From: an uncultured Rhodospirillales bacterium
Lineage (GTDB): Bacteria > Pseudomonadota > Alphaproteobacteria > Acetobacterales > Acetobacteraceae
Assembly (NCBI GenBank): GCA_903835235.1
Contig: CAILMF010000082.1
Coordinates: forward strand, 1 to 64,000
Length of the DNA stretch: 64,000 nt
Direction of reading: 5' to 3'
Shown here: piece after piece, positions 8,269-16,251 of the stretch
Layout: each line of letters begins with the position of its first letter
How positions within the stretch are numbered: position 1 is the stretch's first letter
The notes under the pieces: model-generated
Told to the model about the DNA's origin: nothing
The model's database searches: none
The model's input: only the letters and a program-made list of their open reading frames with translations
Made by a program: the position numbers and the translations under genes

Positions 8269-8463
8269 ATGGGCCAGGAAAGTTTCTTCGTTCGCTTCGC
8301 GTTGCCGCTGTTCGTCGTCTTCCTGGCGGCGGGCTGCTACGGCCTGGCGGTGGCGCATGGCCGCATGGAAGGGCCGAACTTCAAGGGGCTGGTGCATGTG
8401 AGCGCGGCGCTGGTGCTGCTGTCCGGCATTGCGCTGATGTTCCGGGCCGAAAGCCGGAAGTAG
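8269..8463 (+). CDS. Small two-helix membrane protein
   Basis: 64 aa. Two hydrophobic helices (about residues 9-28 and 41-57) are separated by a short basic loop (AHGRMEGPNFKG), ending RAESRK. The ATG at 8269 is preceded by GGGAGGG, better than the longer in-frame start at 8224. No family is recognised. It stands alone between the CHAP gene and a 24-bp repeat array. Confidence 0.72.
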   Translation: MGQESFFVRFALPLFVVFLAAGCYGLAVAHGRMEGPNFKGLVHVSAALVLLSGIALMFRAESRK

Positions 8464-8500
8464 ACGCCCGGGGTCGCGGCCGGGCGCCCCACGCGGTCGC

Positions 8501-8620
8501 GCCGGGCCGCCGCCCGTGATTTCAGCCGGGCCGCCGCCCGTGATTTCAGCCGGGCCGTCGCCCGTGATTTCAGCCGGGCCGTCGCCCGTGATTTCGGCCG
8601 GGCCGCCGCCCGAGGTTGCC
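8501..8620 (+). repeat. 24-bp tandem repeat, about five copies
   Basis: Units starting at 8501, 8525, 8549, 8573 and 8597 share GCCGGGCCGCCGCCCGTGAT plus four bases. Copies 3 and 4 have GTC for GCC, and the last unit decays. The array fills most of the 222-bp gap before the next Bug gene. Each unit can fold as a small GC hairpin. Confidence 0.93.
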
Positions 8621-8685
8621 GCCGGGCGCGGGCCGTGGTGCAAGCGGCTGATGCAACGGGCGGCAACGCCCGCGGAGGACGCCCG

Positions 8686-9687
8686 ATGAACCAGATGCCG
8701 CGCCGCACCCTGCTGGCCGCCCCTTTGCTGGCCGCCCCTTTGCTGCTGCCGGCCTCGGGCGCACGGGCCCAAGGGGCGAACCAGCCGGCCTGGCCGGACC
8801 GGCCGGTCAAGCTGGTGGTGCCCTTCCCGCCGGGCTCCACGCCCGACATCGCCGCGCGCGCGGTGGGGCAGCACTTCACCCAGGCCTTCGGCCAGCCCTT
8901 CGTGGCGGAAAGCCGCAGCGGCGCCGGCGGCAACCTAGGCACCGATGCGGTGGCCAAGGCGACCGATGGCCATACGCTCGGCGTTTCCATCAATGGGCCG
9001 CTGACCACGGCGCCGGCGCTGTACCCGGCCCTGCCCTACGACCCCGCGCGCGACCTGGTGCCGATTTCCCAGCTGGTGCGGATGGCGCAGTTCCTGGTGG
9101 TGCATCCGGCCGTGCCGGCGCGGGATTTTGCTCAGTTCGTCGCCCATGCCAAGGCCAATCCGGGCAAGCTGAGCTTCGGCTCGGTCGGCGCCGGCTCGGC
9201 CGGGCATCTGGCCATGGAGGATTTCATGGCGCGCAGCGGCACGCGGCTGCTGCATGTGCCCTATCGCGGCTTTCCGCCGGCGGTGGTGGACCTGGTGGCC
9301 GGGCGGATCGACGCCATGCTGGTCTCGGCCGCGGCCATCCTGCCACAGCTGGGCGGGGACCAGGTGCGCGGCCTGGCGGTGACGGCGGCGGCGCGGCTGC
9401 GCCAGGCGCCCACGGTGCCGACCCTGGCGGAATGCGGCATGGCGGGGGCCGAGAGCTACGCCTTCATCGGGCTGATCGGCCCGGCCGGCACGCCGCCTGA
9501 GCGGGTGGCGCGGCTGGCGGCGGAGGCGCGGCGCGGGTTGGAGGCGCCGAGCGTGCGCGGTGCCATGGAACAGGCGGGGTTCGAGGTGGTCGGCAGCGAC
9601 CCCGCGGCCTTCGGCGCCTTCCTGGCGGCGGAGCGGGAACGCTGGGTGCCGCTGATCCGGCGGCTGGGGATTACCGCCGAGGGGTAA
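8686..9687 (+). CDS. Bug-family (TctC) periplasmic binding protein
   Basis: 333 aa. The signal peptide ends near ASGARAQG and contains an internal duplication (two LLAAP units). Then follow WPDRPVKLVVPFPPGSTPDI, ESRSGAGGNLGTDAV, VPYRGFPPAVVDLVAGRID and a PTLAECG segment, the conserved order of the family. The ATG at 8686 has GGAGG 8 bases upstream and is preferred to 8635. It is an orphan receptor with no permease or enzyme partner adjacent. Ligand unknown. Confidence 0.93.
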   Translation: MNQMPRRTLLAAPLLAAPLLLPASGARAQGANQPAWPDRPVKLVVPFPPGSTPDIAARAVGQHFTQAFGQPFVAESRSGAGGNLGTDAVAKATDGHTLGVSINGPLTTAPALYPALPYDPARDLVPISQLVRMAQFLVVHPAVPARDFAQFVAHAKANPGKLSFGSVGAGSAGHLAMEDFMARSGTRLLHVPYRGFPPAVVDLVAGRIDAMLVSAAAILPQLGGDQVRGLAVTAAARLRQAPTVPTLAECGMAGAESYAFIGLIGPAGTPPERVARLAAEARRGLEAPSVRGAMEQAGFEVVGSDPAAFGAFLAAERERWVPLIRRLGITAEG

Positions 9688-9840
9688 ATTCGCCAGGGGC
9701 CCCGTTGCAGGCGGCACCCGGGCGGACCATGTCTGGATTTGCGCCGCCGGGGGCGAGACGGTAGTGTCGGGGCCTTCAGCGGGCTGACCGGCCAGTCAAA
9801 CTCCGGGCGGGCGGCACAACAGGTTTTGTCGAGGCGTCAC

Positions 9841-10098
9841 ATGGGTTCGTTCAGCATCTGGCATTGGGCCATTGTTCTGATGGTGGTGTTGCTGCTGTTC
9901 GGCAGCGGCAAGATCAGCGGGTTGATGGGCGACCTCGCCACCGGCATCAAGTCCTTCAAGAAGAACATGAAGGAAGACGAGGCCGATGCCTCGATGGCTG
10001 CGGCCGAGCCGGGCAAGCCCGCCGGCACCATCCCCGGCCCGGCCGCTGCCAGCACCACGGCCGGCACGGCGCAGACCACGTCTCGCCCGGCCGCCTGA
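9841..10098 (+). CDS. tatA: Twin-arginine translocase subunit TatA
   Basis: 85 aa. The N-terminal transmembrane helix ([20 protein letters not shown]) leads through the TatA FGSGK hinge into an amphipathic helix ([17 protein letters not shown]), then an Ala/Pro/Thr-rich tail. TatA builds the pore that exports folded proteins. It stands alone: no tatB or tatC is in the window, so it is either a dispersed primary tatA or an extra paralogue. It is followed by a strong terminator. Confidence 0.93.
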   Translation: MGSFSIWHWAIVLMVVLLLFGSGKISGLMGDLATGIKSFKKNMKEDEADASMAAAEPGKPAGTIPGPAAASTTAGTAQTTSRPAA

Positions 10099-10122
10099 AC
10101 CAGGCACCGAGCCACCGCTTTT

Positions 10123-10158
10123 GGGCGCCGCGGGCCAGCCTGGCCTCGGCGCCCTTTT
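10123..10158 (+). terminator. Intrinsic terminator after tatA
   Basis: The stem GGGCGCCG/CGGCGCCC encloses an inner GGCCA/TGGCC stem and is followed directly by TTTT. It separates tatA from the methionine-salvage operon that starts at 10181. Confidence 0.87.
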
Positions 10159-10180
10159 GCCGTTCGGGGAGGAAGTACCC

Positions 10181-10804
10181 ATGCCAGATGATGGGGAGTT
10201 CGGCCGGGCCACGGCCGAGATATTAGCGGCCGGGGAGCGGCTGGACCGCTTCAACTGGGTGCCGGCCACGGCGGGCAATATCAGCGTGCGGCTGGCCGAT
10301 GGCCGCGTGGCCATTACCCGCAGCGGCGGCCACAAGGGTTTCCTGCGGCCGGAAGGCGTGATCGCGGTGGCGCTGGACGGCCGGCCGCTGCGCGCCGGCG
10401 ACAAGGCTTCCGCCGAAACCGGGCTGCATTGCGGCATCTACCGGCGCTTCGCCGAGGCCGGGGCGGTGCTGCATGGCCATTCCCTGGCCAATACGGTGCT
10501 GTCCAGGGCCGCCAAGGGCAGCGTGGCGCTGGCCGGATATGAATTGTTGAAGGCATTTCCCGGCCTGGCCACGCATGAAGCGCGGGTCGAGGTGCCGGTT
10601 TTCGACAATGACCAGGACATCGACCGGCTGCAGGCCGAGGTGGACCTGCGCTGGGATGGTATGGCCGAGGTGCCGCCAGGCTACTTGATCCGCGGCCACG
10701 GGGTTTATGTATGGGGGCCGAACATGGCGACCGCCCGGCTGCGGCTGGAGGCGCTGGAGTTCATGCTGGCCTGCGAATTGGAAGAAAGGAGAGCGGTGCG
10801 ATGA
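10181..10804 (+). CDS. mtnB: Methylthioribulose-1-phosphate dehydratase
   Basis: 207 aa, class II aldolase fold. It dehydrates methylthioribulose-1-phosphate in methionine salvage. Visible signatures are NWVPATAGNISVRL near the start, HKGFL, the zinc ligands HGHS in GAVLHGHSLANTVL, and the late GHGVYVWG His. The ATG at 10181 has GGGGAGGAA upstream. The stop overlaps the mtnD start (ATGA). First gene of mtnB-mtnD-mtnC; no SAM riboswitch was recognised in the leader. Confidence 0.94.
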   Translation: MPDDGEFGRATAEILAAGERLDRFNWVPATAGNISVRLADGRVAITRSGGHKGFLRPEGVIAVALDGRPLRAGDKASAETGLHCGIYRRFAEAGAVLHGHSLANTVLSRAAKGSVALAGYELLKAFPGLATHEARVEVPVFDNDQDIDRLQAEVDLRWDGMAEVPPGYLIRGHGVYVWGPNMATARLRLEALEFMLACELEERRAVR

Positions 10805-11337
10805 GCCGTCTGACCATTTGGGACGCCACGACGAAGCAGGAGGAACTGCGCACCGAGGACGCCACGGCGATTGCCGCCGCGCTGGCGCCGCTGGGCGTGC
10901 GGTTTGAGCGCTGGGAAGGCGTGCAGGTGCCGGATGGCGCCAGCAATGAGGAAATCCTGGCCGCCTATCGCCCCTGGCTGGACAAGCTGATGGGCGAGAC
11001 CGGCGCCGGTTCCGCCGACGTGGTCAGCCTGACGCCGGACCACCCCCAAGCCAGTGCCATGCGCGAAAAATTCCTGAACGAGCATATCCACACCGAGGAT
11101 GAGGTGCGGTTCTTCGTGAAGGGCTCGGGCGACTTCGTGCTGCATGTCGGTGGCAAGGTGTACGACGCGCATTGCGTGCAGGGCGACCTGCTGAGCGTGC
11201 CGGCGGGGACGCAGCATTGGTTCGACGCCGGCGACAAGCCTTACTTCACCGCGCTGCGCGTCTTCACCGACCCGGCCGGCTGGGTGGCGGAGTTCACCGG
11301 CACCGACATGGCGCAGCGCTTCCCGGTCGCGGCCTGA
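10801..11337 (+). CDS. mtnD: Acireductone dioxygenase (ARD)
   Basis: 178 aa, cupin. It oxidises acireductone to the methionine precursor ketoacid plus formate (Fe form) or off-pathway products (Ni form). The metal site is seen in [14 protein letters not shown] (two His plus Glu) and the later His in GTQHWFD. The length is typical. Coupled upstream to mtnB; mtnC starts 2 bases after its stop. Confidence 0.96.
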   Translation: MSRLTIWDATTKQEELRTEDATAIAAALAPLGVRFERWEGVQVPDGASNEEILAAYRPWLDKLMGETGAGSADVVSLTPDHPQASAMREKFLNEHIHTEDEVRFFVKGSGDFVLHVGGKVYDAHCVQGDLLSVPAGTQHWFDAGDKPYFTALRVFTDPAGWVAEFTGTDMAQRFPVAA

Positions 11338-11339
11338 AT

Positions 11340-12035
11340 ATGGCGGTGGCCGTGCCCCGCCTGGTTCTGACGGATATCGAGGGCACGACGACCGCCATCG
11401 CCTTCGTCAAGGACACGCTGTTTCCGTTTGCCGAAGCGGCGCTGGACGGCTTCCTGGCCACGCACGGCGCGGAACCCGCGGTGGCGGCGTTGCTGGCTGA
11501 GGTGCACGCGGCCGAACCGGGCAGCGCGCCGGCCGCGACGCTGCGGCGCTGGATGGCCGAGGATGTGAAGGCGACGCCGCTGAAGGCGTTGCAGGGGATG
11601 ATCTGGGAAGCCGGTTATCGCGATGGCCGGCTGAAGGGGCATCTATGGCCCGACGTTGCCGCCTGCCTGCGCGCCTGGGCGGCCGGGGGCGTGGCGTTGG
11701 CGGTGTATTCCTCCGGCTCCGTCCCGGCGCAGAAGCTGCTGTTCGGCTTCAGCGAGGCCGGCGACCTGAACCCGCTGTTTGCCGGCTTTTTCGACACGCG
11801 CATCGGCGGCAAGCGCGAGGCCGCGAGCTATGCCGCCATTGCCGCCGAACTGCGGCTGCCGCCAGCCGATATCCTGTTCCTGTCCGACGTGGCGGAGGAG
11901 CTGGACGCCGCGGCGGCGAGCGGGCTGGCGACCTGCCAGCTGGTACGCGCCGGCGACGGCACCGTGGCTTGCGCGCGCCATGCCCAGGCGGTGGATTTTC
12001 CGGGCGTGGCCGCGCGCTTCGGGCTGCCGGGCTAG
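11340..12035 (+). CDS. mtnC: Enolase-phosphatase E1
   Basis: 231 aa, HAD superfamily. It enolises and dephosphorylates diketomethylthiopentyl-1-phosphate to acireductone, the substrate of MtnD. Motif I is [20 protein letters not shown], motif II is AVYSSGS, and motif III/IV is [13 protein letters not shown]...[13 protein letters not shown]. The TAG stop is also the first base triplet of a dispersed AGAGCA repeat element. Confidence 0.96.
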   Translation: MAVAVPRLVLTDIEGTTTAIAFVKDTLFPFAEAALDGFLATHGAEPAVAALLAEVHAAEPGSAPAATLRRWMAEDVKATPLKALQGMIWEAGYRDGRLKGHLWPDVAACLRAWAAGGVALAVYSSGSVPAQKLLFGFSEAGDLNPLFAGFFDTRIGGKREAASYAAIAAELRLPPADILFLSDVAEELDAAAASGLATCQLVRAGDGTVACARHAQAVDFPGVAARFGLPG

Positions 12036-12148
12036 AGCAATATCCGTTCTGATGGAATCATCAGAACGGATTTCTTGCTCTGCAACCTATTGAAGCTACA
12101 GCACGAAATCCGCTCACGCTGATTCAGCGTGAGCGGATGGTGTTGTAG
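12033..12148. repeat. Two-hairpin AGAGCA dispersed element, copy 1
   Basis: Hairpin 1 (12034-12081) is AGAGCA...TGCTCT with an inner ATCCGTTCTGAT/ATCAGAACGGAT stem. The linker contains CTATTGAAGCTA. Hairpin 2 (12096-12148) contains a 15-bp stem, 12108-12122 with 12124-12138. The same architecture recurs at 38231-38335 with different stem sequences. Its TAG is the mtnC stop codon. Confidence 0.88.
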
Positions 12149-12324
12149 CCACGGCGTTACCTCGCCGGCGGTTTCCGCGGCGGTATGGCGTGGGTGCCCG
12201 GGACAAGCCCGGGCATGACGGCGGCGTTTCGCCGCGCGCTTCGGGCTGCCGGTTCAGCCCCTTGGCCGCCTGACTTTTCCGCCGCTTCGTGGTTTCCTGG
12301 CGGGGAAAAGCAGGAGCCGAGACC

Positions 12325-12678
12325 ATGGGCCATCTTTCAACGCATGTGCTGGACACCGCCAATGGCCGGCCCGCCCAGGGCATGGCCTTCGAGCTGTGGC
12401 GGGTGAAGCCGGACGGCGCCGAGCGCATCCTGGCGGCGATCACCAACAAGGATGGCCGCACCCCCGGCGCGCTGCTGGAAGGCCCCACCTACATGCCCGG
12501 CACCTATGAGCTGGTGTTCATGGTGGGCGAATATTTTTCGGCGATGGGCAACCCGCAATCCGACCCGCCCTTCCTGGATGTGGTGACGCTGCGCTTCACC
12601 ATGGCGGAGCCGGATGGGCACTACCACGTGCCGATGCAGGTGACGCCCTGGGGCTATTCCACCTATCGGGGCAGCTGA
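12325..12678 (+). CDS. uraH: 5-hydroxyisourate hydrolase (transthyretin-like)
   Basis: 117 aa. It hydrolyses 5-hydroxyisourate to OHCU in urate breakdown. N-terminal LSTHVLDTANGRPA and the C-terminal tetrapeptide YRGS are the family signatures; the active-site His and Arg fall in STHVLD and the central region. It is followed after 2 bases by the PuuE-UraD fusion, whose UraD half takes OHCU, so pathway steps are adjacent. No urate oxidase gene is present in the window. Confidence 0.96.
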   Translation: MGHLSTHVLDTANGRPAQGMAFELWRVKPDGAERILAAITNKDGRTPGALLEGPTYMPGTYELVFMVGEYFSAMGNPQSDPPFLDVVTLRFTMAEPDGHYHVPMQVTPWGYSTYRGS

Positions 12679-12680
12679 GC

Positions 12681-14090
12681 ATGCAGGGCGACTATCCGCG
12701 CGACCTCATCGGCTATGGCGCGACGCCGCCGGATGCGCGCTGGCCGGGTGGCGCGCGCATCGCGGTGAACTTCGTCATCAACTACGAGGAAGGCGGCGAG
12801 AACAATATCCTGCACGGGGATGAGGCGAGCGAGGCCTTCCTGTCCGAGATCGTCACCGCCGTGCCCTGGCCGGGCCAGCGGCACATGAACATGGAGAGCC
12901 TGTACGAATACGGCAGCCGCGCCGGCTTCTGGCGGCTGCACCGGATCTTCGGCGAACGCGGGCTGCCGGTGACGGTGTTCGGCATTGCCACCGCCATGGA
13001 GCGCAACCCGGAAGCCGTGGCGGGGATGCTCTCGGCGGGGTGGGAGATTGCGTCGCACGGGCTGAAGTGGATCGAGTACCGCAACTTCACCGAGGCGGCG
13101 GAGGAAGCGCATATCCTGGAAGCCACGCGCATCCACACCAGGCTGACGGGCGCGCATCCGCATGGCTTCTACCAGGGGCGCGGGGCGGTCCATACGCTGG
13201 GGATCGTGCAGCGGGAGGGCGGCTTCCTGTACAGCGCCGATTGCTACAATGACGACGTGCCGTTCTGGGTGAAGGGTGAACGCGGGCCGTTTTTGATGGT
13301 GCCGTACACGCTGGATGCGAACGACATGCGCTTCGCCACGTCGCAGGGTTTTAATAGTGGCGACCAGTTCTTCACCTACCTGAAGGACAGCTTCGACCAG
13401 CTCTACGCCGAGGGCGGGCGGATGCTCTCGGTGGGGCTGCATTGCCGGCTGGCCGGGCGGCCGGGGCGGGCGGCGGCGTTGGCGCGCTTCCTGGACTATA
13501 TCCAGCGGCAGCCGGGCGTCTGGGTGACCAGGCGTGTGGATATCGCGCGGCACTGGATACGCACGCATCCGCCGGCCGCTGGGCTGAAGCCCAGCACGCT
13601 GTCGCCGGCGCTGTTCATGGAACTGTATGGCGACCTGGCCGAGCATACGCCGGAGTTGGCGGCGGCGGTGTACGAGACCGGGTTGGGCGCGGCGCAGGAT
13701 AGCGCGGAGGGGCTGCACAAGGTCTTCGTCGCGGCCGTGCATGCCTGGCCGCGCGACAGGCAGCGCAGCTTCCTCAACGCCCACCCGGATTTGGCGGGCA
13801 AGCTGCACGCCGCCAAGCAGCTGACCGAGGACAGCACCAGCGAACAGGCCAGCGCTGGGCTGGACCACCTGAGCGACGACGAGCGGGCGCGGTTTTTGGA
13901 GCTGAATGCGGCGTATCGGGCGCGGCATGGCATTCCCTTCATCGTGGCGGTGAAGGGGCTGAGCAAGGCGGAGATCGTGACCGCCTTCGAAGCGCGGCTG
14001 GGCAACGACCCCAGCGCCGAACATGCCGAGGCGCTGCGCCAGGTGGAGCGGATCATGCTGCTGCGGCTGAAGGACCGCATGGGCGCGTGA
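12681..14090 (+). CDS. puuE-uraD: Bifunctional allantoinase PuuE - OHCU decarboxylase UraD fusion
   Basis: 469 aa. Residues 1-305 form a polysaccharide-deacetylase-type (metal-independent) allantoinase: RDLIGYGATPPDARWPGGA, NFVINYEEGGE, GWEIASHGLKWIEY. Residues 306-469 form UraD: STLSPALFMELYGDLAEHTP, LHKVFVAAVHAW, AHPDLAGKLHA and the signature LTEDSTSEQASAGLD. The two halves catalyse OHCU to S-allantoin and allantoin to allantoate, consecutive steps. Such fusions are known in proteobacteria. It overlaps the next gene (GTGA). Confidence 0.95.
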   Translation: MQGDYPRDLIGYGATPPDARWPGGARIAVNFVINYEEGGENNILHGDEASEAFLSEIVTAVPWPGQRHMNMESLYEYGSRAGFWRLHRIFGERGLPVTVFGIATAMERNPEAVAGMLSAGWEIASHGLKWIEYRNFTEAAEEAHILEATRIHTRLTGAHPHGFYQGRGAVHTLGIVQREGGFLYSADCYNDDVPFWVKGERGPFLMVPYTLDANDMRFATSQGFNSGDQFFTYLKDSFDQLYAEGGRMLSVGLHCRLAGRPGRAAALARFLDYIQRQPGVWVTRRVDIARHWIRTHPPAAGLKPSTLSPALFMELYGDLAEHTPELAAAVYETGLGAAQDSAEGLHKVFVAAVHAWPRDRQRSFLNAHPDLAGKLHAAKQLTEDSTSEQASAGLDHLSDDERARFLELNAAYRARHGIPFIVAVKGLSKAEIVTAFEARLGNDPSAEHAEALRQVERIMLLRLKDRMGA

Positions 14091-14362
14091 CGCCAGCGGA
14101 ACTGCGCGCGCTGCCGGCGGCGCCGGACGTGCCGGCGCTGGCGGCGCTGTGGTGGCAGGCGCAGGGCGACTGGGCGCGGGCGCATGAGGCGGCGCAGGCC
14201 GATGAGGGCAAGGACGCCGCCTGGGTGCATGCGCTGCTGCACCGGGAGGAGGGCGATTTGGGCAACGCGGATTATTGGTACCGCCGGGCTGGGAAGAAGC
14301 GGCCGGGTGGAGCGTTGAGCGTGGAGTGGGAGGCGATTGCGGCGGCGCTTTTGGGCGCGTGA
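14087..14362 (+). CDS. Conserved hypothetical protein coupled to the urate operon
   Basis: 91 aa with a GTG start overlapping the puuE-uraD stop. Helix-rich, acidic and tryptophan-rich: LAALWWQAQGDWARAHEAAQ resembles one TPR-like repeat, and GNADYWYRRAGKKRP is the most distinctive stretch. No family name can be given with certainty. Tight coupling suggests co-expression with urate catabolism. A strong terminator follows. Confidence 0.78.
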   Translation: MTPAELRALPAAPDVPALAALWWQAQGDWARAHEAAQADEGKDAAWVHALLHREEGDLGNADYWYRRAGKKRPGGALSVEWEAIAAALLGA

Positions 14363-14375
14363 GGCCCCCACCCAA

Positions 14376-14404
14376 CCCTCCCCCGCTGGCGGGGGAGGGC
14401 TTTT
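14376..14404 (+). terminator. CCCTCCCCC palindrome acting as terminator at a convergent junction
   Basis: The 11-bp stem CCCTCCCCCGC/GCGGGGGAGGG with a 2-base loop is followed by C and TTTT. It lies between the plus urate operon and the minus thioesterase gene, which end 45 bp apart. The same palindrome recurs at 34653-34788 and 48630-48714. Confidence 0.9.
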
Positions 14405-14407
14405 CGG

Positions 14408-14842
14408 TCAGCGCTTCTTCAGCAGCTTCCAGGTGCTGGTCGCATAGGCCACCAGCGTGCCCTCCTGGTCGCGCGCTTCGGCGCGGAGGAACCAGGTGCC
14501 GCCCTGGCGCAGCGCCTCGCCGCGGCACACCACGCGGCCGTGGCGCATGGCGGCGAGGTACTGGATCTTCATCTCCAGCGTGGTGCCGGGCGTGCCGGCG
14601 GCGCGCACCAGGTGGCCCATGGCAATGTCCAGCGCGGTGGCCAGGATGCCGCCATGCAGCGACCCCTGCGGGTTGAACATGAAGTCCTGCGCCTCGAAGG
14701 CCACTTCGCAGGCGTCACCGGGGTAGGTGATCTCCAGCCCCAGCAGGCGGGCCAGGAAGAAGTCGCCAAAGACCTCCTGCTCGCCGGCGATGGCGCGGTC
14801 GAAGGCGGCCTGGGCCTGGGCCTTGTCGAGGGTGCGGGTCAT
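14408..14842 (-). CDS. PaaI-type hotdog thioesterase
   Basis: 144 aa. The hotdog core has NPQGSLHGGILATALDIAMGH (HGG motif with the Asp 7 residues later), then LEMKIQYLAAMRHGRVVCRGEALRQGG. It probably hydrolyses an acyl-CoA. The start at 14842 has AGGAA 7 bases upstream, better than the longer frame to 15058. It is monocistronic and faces a convergent terminator. Confidence 0.9.
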   Translation of the reverse strand: MTRTLDKAQAQAAFDRAIAGEQEVFGDFFLARLLGLEITYPGDACEVAFEAQDFMFNPQGSLHGGILATALDIAMGHLVRAAGTPGTTLEMKIQYLAAMRHGRVVCRGEALRQGGTWFLRAEARDQEGTLVAYATSTWKLLKKR

Positions 14843-15232
14843 GTGGCGGTTCCTGGCTTTGGCCGCGATGTAGCGCCGGGGACGGGGGATGGCCAGCCAG
14901 CCGCGCCGGCGCACGCCGCGGCCGACGGTGCCCGCGAGGCGCCCCGACCCGCCAGGGACCACTCGGAACACCAACTCGGCTGCGGCGCGACTGCCGTCGA
15001 AACCAGCCCCCGCCCCAGCAAAGACGGGCCGCCGGCCGCTCCACCGGCACGAGGCCAAGCCTCGTGCCGAGAGGCCGAATGGCCGTCACGCCGGAGGCGT
15101 GCCTTCGGCACGACGCCGATTGTTCGGCGTAAGCCAAGCGCGCGGGTTGAAGGCACTGCCTTCAACAGCGCCCGGCGCTTGGGGGCCGAAAAGCAGCGAA
15201 CTGAACGCAGCGGCCCCGAAGGGCCGATGCGT
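14843..15232. other. 390-bp intergenic region with a dispersed repeat and hairpins
   Basis: No convincing gene. It holds the 5' flank of the thioesterase gene, a hairpin (GCACGAG/CTCGTGC near 15047-15066), a copy of the 3'-flank repeat family (15064-15145) and the 3'-end hairpin of the next Bug gene. Confidence 0.8.
15064..15145 (-). repeat. 3'-flank structured repeat family, copy 1
   Basis: Plus-strand cores are GTGCCGAGAGGCCGAATGGC (15064-15083) and GGCGTAAGCCAAGCGCGCGG (15126-15145), with a variable CACGCC/GGCGTG hairpin between. Related copies lie at 21203-21256 and 61537-61619. In each, the AAGCCAAGCGC end is nearest the 3' end of the adjacent gene. Strand is given as that of the preceding gene. 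Confidence 0.82.
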
Positions 15233-15240
15233 TCAGTTCG
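15197..15240 (-). terminator. Terminator hairpin overlapping the 3' end of a Bug gene
   Basis: A 13-bp perfect stem, CGAACTGAACGCA with TGCGTTCAGTTCG, has an inner GGCCC/GGGCC stem. The stem includes the last codons and stop of the Bug gene. On the minus strand it is followed by CTGCTTTTCGG, a weak T-run. Confidence 0.82.
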
Positions 15241-16204
15241 CGGTAATGCCCATGGCGCGGATGGCGCCGCCGACCTCGCGCACGTCCTTCTCGATGAAGG
15301 CGGCGAACTCAGCCTGCGTCATGCTGCCGCTGACAATGCCCACCGTGGCCAGGCGGTCGCGCATCAGCTGGGTCTGCATCGCCGCAGCCACTTCCGCGTG
15401 CAGCCGCGCCAGGATGGCCGGCGGCAGCCCGGCCGGGGCGCTGAGGCCGAGCCAGTTGCCGATGACCAGGCCGGGCAGGCCGACCTCGGCCGTGGTCGGC
15501 ACGTCCGGCAGGCTGGGCTGGCGCTGGGCGGAGGTGACGGCATGGGCGCGGACCCGGCCGGCCTTGATGTTCTCGGCGTTGTCCGGCATCGGGTCGAAGG
15601 CCAGCGGGATGCTGCCGCCGAGCAGGTCGGCCTGCATCGGCGTGGAACCGCGGTAAGGCACGTGGTTCAGCGCAATGCCGGTCTGCTGGCTGAACATGGT
15701 GCCCAGCACATGGCCGACCGAGCCGGCGCCCGAGCTGCCGAAGGCCACCGGGTTGCGCTGCGCCCGCAGCCAGGTCTGCAGCGTCGCCATGTTGGTCACC
15801 GGCACCGCCAGGTTGGTCATGATGACCAGCGGCGTGATGCCGATATAGGACACATGGGTGAAGCTGGTGACCGGGTTGTAGCCGGCATTGGGGTAGATCG
15901 GCGGGCTGGTGGTGATCGGCGCGTTGTTGCTCAGCATCAGCGTGTAGCCATCGGCCGGCTGCTGGCTGACATGCAGCGCCGCCAGGGTGCCGCCGGCGCC
16001 GGGGCGATTGTCCACCACCACGCGCTGGCCCAGCTTCGGCGTCATCGCCTCGGCCAGCACGCGGGCGACGATGTCGGACGAGCCGCCGGGCGGGAAGACC
16101 ACCACGATGCGGATGGGGTGGTCCGGCCAGGCTTGCGCACCCGCCTGCTGCACGGAAAACAGGCAGAGCATTGCCGCGAGAAGGGGCAGGGCACGGTTCA
16201 GCAT
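15233..16204 (-). CDS. Bug-family (TctC) periplasmic binding protein
   Basis: 323 aa. The signal peptide ends near QQAGAQA, then WPDHPIRIVVVFPPGGSSDI, DNRPGAGGTLAALHV, PADGYTLML, VPYRGSTPMQADLLGGSI and PTTAEVGLPG follow the family order. The ATG at 16204 with GGAGG upstream replaces the longer frame to 16255. It lies 47 bp after another Bug gene on the same strand, a tandem receptor pair with no permease. Ligand unknown. Confidence 0.94.
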   Translation of the reverse strand: MLNRALPLLAAMLCLFSVQQAGAQAWPDHPIRIVVVFPPGGSSDIVARVLAEAMTPKLGQRVVVDNRPGAGGTLAALHVSQQPADGYTLMLSNNAPITTSPPIYPNAGYNPVTSFTHVSYIGITPLVIMTNLAVPVTNMATLQTWLRAQRNPVAFGSSGAGSVGHVLGTMFSQQTGIALNHVPYRGSTPMQADLLGGSIPLAFDPMPDNAENIKAGRVRAHAVTSAQRQPSLPDVPTTAEVGLPGLVIGNWLGLSAPAGLPPAILARLHAEVAAAMQTQLMRDRLATVGIVSGSMTQAEFAAFIEKDVREVGGAIRAMGITAN

Positions 16205-16251
16205 GGGGTACCTCCGGTAAGCTGGGGGATGCGTTGCAAGCGCCGCGCCGG

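Noticed and set aside
8501-8620. CRISPR-like array
   Set aside because: The 24-bp units are directly contiguous with no unique spacers, and no cas genes are present. The other arrays fail for the same reason.
10181-12035. SAM riboswitch ahead of mtnBDC
   Set aside because: The leader between the tatA terminator and mtnB is only about 20 nt, too short for any known SAM aptamer.
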